Source of the DNA: JANQNX01 sp040217095
Lineage (GTDB): Bacteria > Pseudomonadota > Gammaproteobacteria > Eutrophobiales > Eutrophobiaceae
Direction: 5' to 3'
Assembly: GCA_965229565.1 (NCBI GenBank)
Contig: OZ245888.1
Span: 496,001-560,000, forward strand
Length of the DNA stretch: 64,000 bases
Part shown: piece after piece, positions 60,955 through 64,000 of the stretch
How positions within the stretch are numbered: position 1 is the stretch's first letter
Layout: every line of letters begins with the position of its first letter
Translations under genes and position numbers: made by a program
Notes under the pieces: model-generated
Told to the model about the DNA's origin: nothing
Database searches by the model: none
The model's input: the letters and a program-made list of their open reading frames with translations, nothing else

Positions 60955-63363
60955 ATGTCCCAAGATAACAATTACGATTCATCTAAAATCAAGGTTTTAA
61001 AAGGCCTGGAAGCGGTTCGCAAGCGACCAGGCATGTACATCGGAGACACCGATGATGGCACCGGATTGCATCACATGGTGTTCGAGGTTGTAGATAACAG
61101 TATTGACGAGGCCCTGGCCGGGTATTGCGATCATGTCAAAGTGACCATCCATACCGACGAATCGGTATCAGTCTCGGATAACGGCCGCGGCATCCCGGTC
61201 GGCATGCATGAAGAGGAGGGTCGCTCAGCTGCCGAGGTAATTATGACCACCTTGCACGCGGGCGGTAAATTTGACGACAACTCCTACAAGGTATCAGGTG
61301 GATTGCACGGGGTGGGCGTCTCCGTCGTAAATGCCTTGTCAGAGCGGCTCGACTTGATTATCAACCGTGAAGGGCACACTCATCGCCAGACCTACAAAAA
61401 CGGCGATCCGGTTGCACCCATGGAAACAGGCGAAGCATCAACGACCACGGGCACCGAGGTACGCTTCATGCCCAGTGAAAATATCTTCAAAAATATCGAG
61501 TTTCATTACGACATCCTGTCGAAACGACTCAGGGAACTCTCGTTTCTAAACTCCGGTGTCTGTATAGAGCTGATTGACGAGCGTAGTGGCAAGACCGATC
61601 GCTTCGAATACAAGGGTGGTATTGCAGCCTTTGTTCAGCATTTGAATAAGAATAAAACACCACTGCATGAATCGGTGATTAATATCGACGTCGAAAGGGA
61701 CGGGGTCACCGTGCAGCTGGCCATGCAGTGGAATGACTCTTACCAGGAAAATATCTTTTGTTTTACCAACAATATCCCGCAGAAAGACGGCGGCACTCAT
61801 TTGTCAGGCTTTCGTGCCGCACTGACAAGAAGCCTAAACCAGTTTATTGATAAACAGGGCCTGGCCGCAAAGGCCAAGGTTGCCACGGCCGGGGACGACG
61901 TTCGCGAAGGCCTTACCGCCGTACTGTCGGTGAAAGTGCCTGATCCGAAATTTTCATCACAAACCAAGGACAAGCTGGTCTCCAGCGAGGTTAAAACAGT
62001 GGTTGAATCCAGTGTGTCGGAAAAACTGCAGGACTTCCTGTTGGAGCGACCCACCGAGGCAAAGGCTATCTGTGACAAGATTATCGAGGCCGCCCGCGCC
62101 CGCGAGGCTGCCCGCAAGGCACGGGAATTAACCCGGCGTAAGACCGCGCTGGATGTGGCCGGGTTGCCAGGCAAGCTGGCAGACTGCCAGGAAAAAGATC
62201 CGGCCAAGTCCGAGCTGTTCCTGGTTGAGGGTGATTCCGCCGGCGGTTCGGCCAAGCAGGGCCGCGATCGAAAGAACCAGGCCATTCTGCCGTTGAAAGG
62301 AAAGATCCTGAACGTGGAGAAGGCCCGGTTCGACAAGATGTTGTCATCCGCCGAGGTGGGGACGCTGATCACGGCGCTCGGCTGTGGAATTGGCAAGGAA
62401 GAGTTCGACCCCGACAAGCTGCGCTACCATCGAATAATAATCATGACCGATGCCGATGTGGATGGCGCACACATACGTACGTTATTACTCACTTTCTTTT
62501 ATAGGCAGATGCTGGAACTGATTGAGCGAGGGCATGTGTATATTGCGGAGCCGCCGCTGTACAAGGTAAAGAAAGGAAAGCAGGAGCGCTATCTCAAGGA
62601 TGATGTAGAGCGACAGGCATATTTGCTGGAGATGGCGCTGGAAAACAGCCGCCTTTTCCTGTCCGCGGACGCACAACCTGTCGTTGGCGATGAGTTGCGC
62701 GACCTGGTCGATAAGTACATCAGTATGAACCTGGCCTATACCCGTCTCTGCAAGCGCTACCACTCGTCTATCGTTGATGCCATGCGCCATATGCCAGTGA
62801 TTACCGAGGCAGACTGCGAAGATGGCGCGGTGATGAAGAACTGGTTTGGCGAGCTGGTTGGCCAATTAAACGAGACCGGCTCCAAGATTACCGAGTACCA
62901 GTTTGAGATGTTTCAGGGTAGTGAGGGGGCCTACGGTGCCAAGGTAACGCTGCTCGTACACGGGGTGGAATCCAGTAATGTCTTTATGCCCGAGTTCTTC
63001 TCAAGCGGTGATTACAAGAAATTATCGGCGTTGGAAGCAGGCCAGGAAATAGAAGAAGGCTCGAGAATTGAACGCGGTGAGCGACAGCAAGCGATTACTA
63101 CTGCTACCCAGGCGTTTGACTGGTTGCTGAAGGAAGCCGAGCAGGGCTTGTCTATCCAGCGTTACAAGGGGCTGGGAGAAATGAACCCTGACCAGCTTTG
63201 GGAGACCACCATGGATTCAAAGAGCCGATCGTTGGCACAGGTCAAAATTGAAGATGTGATAAAGGCCGATCAGATCTTTACTACCCTGATGGGCGACCAG
63301 GTTGAGCCGCGCCGGGAATTCATCGAGTTGAATGCCCTGGCGGTGGAAAACCTCGACACCTGA
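60955..63363 (+). CDS. gyrB: DNA gyrase subunit B
   Basis: GyrB supplies the ATPase of gyrase. The 802 residues show KVLKGLEAVRKRPGMYIGDT (about 13-32), the ATP site DNGRGIPVGMHEEEGRSA, GGLHGVGVSVVNALS, the TOPRIM part EGDSAGGSAKQGRDR with PLKGKILNVEKARFDKML and DADVDGAHIRTLLLTFFYR, and the C-terminal QRYKGLGEMNPDQLWETTMD. It begins 35 bp after recF. Confidence 0.98.
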   Translation: MSQDNNYDSSKIKVLKGLEAVRKRPGMYIGDTDDGTGLHHMVFEVVDNSIDEALAGYCDHVKVTIHTDESVSVSDNGRGIPVGMHEEEGRSAAEVIMTTLHAGGKFDDNSYKVSGGLHGVGVSVVNALSERLDLIINREGHTHRQTYKNGDPVAPMETGEASTTTGTEVRFMPSENIFKNIEFHYDILSKRLRELSFLNSGVCIELIDERSGKTDRFEYKGGIAAFVQHLNKNKTPLHESVINIDVERDGVTVQLAMQWNDSYQENIFCFTNNIPQKDGGTHLSGFRAALTRSLNQFIDKQGLAAKAKVATAGDDVREGLTAVLSVKVPDPKFSSQTKDKLVSSEVKTVVESSVSEKLQDFLLERPTEAKAICDKIIEAARAREAARKARELTRRKTALDVAGLPGKLADCQEKDPAKSELFLVEGDSAGGSAKQGRDRKNQAILPLKGKILNVEKARFDKMLSSAEVGTLITALGCGIGKEEFDPDKLRYHRIIIMTDADVDGAHIRTLLLTFFYRQMLELIERGHVYIAEPPLYKVKKGKQERYLKDDVERQAYLLEMALENSRLFLSADAQPVVGDELRDLVDKYISMNLAYTRLCKRYHSSIVDAMRHMPVITEADCEDGAVMKNWFGELVGQLNETGSKITEYQFEMFQGSEGAYGAKVTLLVHGVESSNVFMPEFFSSGDYKKLSALEAGQEIEEGSRIERGERQQAITTATQAFDWLLKEAEQGLSIQRYKGLGEMNPDQLWETTMDSKSRSLAQVKIEDVIKADQIFTTLMGDQVEPRREFIELNALAVENLDT

Positions 63364-64000
63364 TTACGGTGGCGTTCTTGCCAGGGCCCAGACCTGAACC
63401 TCGGGACAGCCGTTAGCGACCAGCACTTTTGCAAGCTCGTTCACTGTTGCACCGGTGGTAATGACGTCATCGCATATGGCTACTCGTATTTCCCCGAGCG
63501 GGTTTCTCTGGATGAACGCATTGCGCATATTCCTGCGCCGCTGAACATGGCTCAGGCCGCTCTGGCTTGCTGTTGCACGACAGCGAACTATCGCATTATT
63601 GATCACCTTGATACCAAGCTGGCGACCCAGGTGTCTTGACAGGAGATCGGCCTGGTTATAGCCACGTTGGCGCTGTCGTGATGCATGCAGTGGCACTGGA
63701 ATGAGCACATCGGGCAGGTCCCTGGTTTCATGCCTGATGGTGGATGCGAGGCTGGAAGCCGGAAGCCGCATCAGTTCGGGTCGATGCCGATACTTCAGTG
63801 CCTGCAGGTATCGATCAAACGGATAGCAGTAATCTGTTAAGACAATGCTCAGGTCAAACGCGGGTGGCGACAACAGGCAGCGACCGCAGATGCGATCGGT
63901 TGAAGAAGGCAGTGCACAAACCGGGCAACGAGTTCGCGTCGTGAAAAACAGGTCTTGCTGACAGCTGTTGCAGATGTAAGTAGTGCTGTCAGCGTGACAA
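63364..64000 (-). CDS. comF: ComF-family phosphoribosyltransferase-like protein (5' end beyond window)
   Basis: A protein needed for natural transformation in several bacteria; biochemical role uncertain. The start lies past base 64000. The visible part opens with zinc-finger cysteines (YICNSC, RCPVCALP and ICGRCL), then CYPFDRYLQALKYRHRPELM, DVLIPVPLHASRQRQRGYNQ, and the PRPP motif ICDDVITTGATVNELAKVL. It ends one base after gyrB, tail to tail. At least 211 codons are here, close to full length. Confidence 0.92.
   Translation of the reverse strand, partial: CHADSTTYICNSCQQDLFFTTRTRCPVCALPSSTDRICGRCLLSPPAFDLSIVLTDYCYPFDRYLQALKYRHRPELMRLPASSLASTIRHETRDLPDVLIPVPLHASRQRQRGYNQADLLSRHLGRQLGIKVINNAIVRCRATASQSGLSHVQRRRNMRNAFIQRNPLGEIRVAICDDVITTGATVNELAKVLVANGCPEVQVWALARTPP

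Noticed and set aside
1..64000. tRNA or rRNA genes, insertion sequences, toxin-antitoxin pairs or phage-defence genes
   Set aside because: I looked for T-loop motifs in gaps and for family motifs in every frame; nothing convincing appeared. A tRNAscan or covariance-model search would be decisive.

Overview
The window is a stretch of chromosome from a gammaproteobacterium with roughly balanced GC. It carries the replication-origin gene block (rpmH, dnaA, dnaN, recF, gyrB). The lineage is suggested by dusB-fis, LptE, the long PstC and PstA permease subunits, hisIE followed by tatABC, and the cutA-dsbD-tlpA-aroQ-accBC-prmA-dusB-fis-purH gene order. I cannot name a genus. I see no transposase, prophage, CRISPR array, rRNA or tRNA. 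Almost all of the sequence is tightly packed protein-coding genes.

Layout. (1) 1-10.5 kb, minus strand: purine synthesis (purD start, purH), fis, dusB, a zinc-ribbon membrane protein, prmA, accC-accB, aroQ, a TlpA thioredoxin, dsbD and cutA. (2) 10.5-13.7 kb: fxsA, then two copies of a convergent pair made of a DUF3579 protein and a two-CBS-domain protein, then djlA. (3) 13.8-30 kb: a methyltransferase and sixA, then a phosphate and polyphosphate island of ppx, ppk, phoU, pstB, pstA, pstC, pstS, phoR, phoB and a phosphate-type porin. I read PhoB-box-like direct repeats with 11-bp spacing in front of pstS, phoB, pstC and probably the porin. A 516-bp gap between pstS and pstC holds the pstS terminator and an array of palindromic repeats. 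(4) 30-41 kb: an exported helix-hairpin-helix protein, leuS-lptE-holA-proA, nadD-rsfS-rlmH, two small genes and polA. (5) 41-45 kb: hisA-hisF-hisI-hisE-tatA-tatB-tatC. (6) 45-53 kb: ilvE, a small zinc-finger protein, then a surface-glycan cluster with an ELM1-family protein, two GT4 and one GT10-like glycosyltransferases, an O-antigen-ligase-type membrane protein and wecB. (7) 53-64 kb: mnmE-yidC-yidD-rnpA-rpmH on the minus strand, dnaA-dnaN-recF-gyrB on the plus strand, and a comF cut by the window edge.

The strand switch between rpmH and dnaA, the DnaA boxes and the AT-rich dnaA-dnaN gap place the origin near 57-58.7 kb. Two 16-bp parS-type palindromes lie inside recF, and a weaker one lies in the zinc-finger gene 11-12 kb to the left. 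parA and parB are not in the window.

The best leads for something undescribed are the duplicated DUF3579/CBS pair with its antisense-overlapping 3' ends, the covarying palindromic repeats between pstS and pstC, the Pho box that nearly touches the pstC start codon, and the glycan cluster that replaces mnmG-rsmG-parAB next to mnmE.
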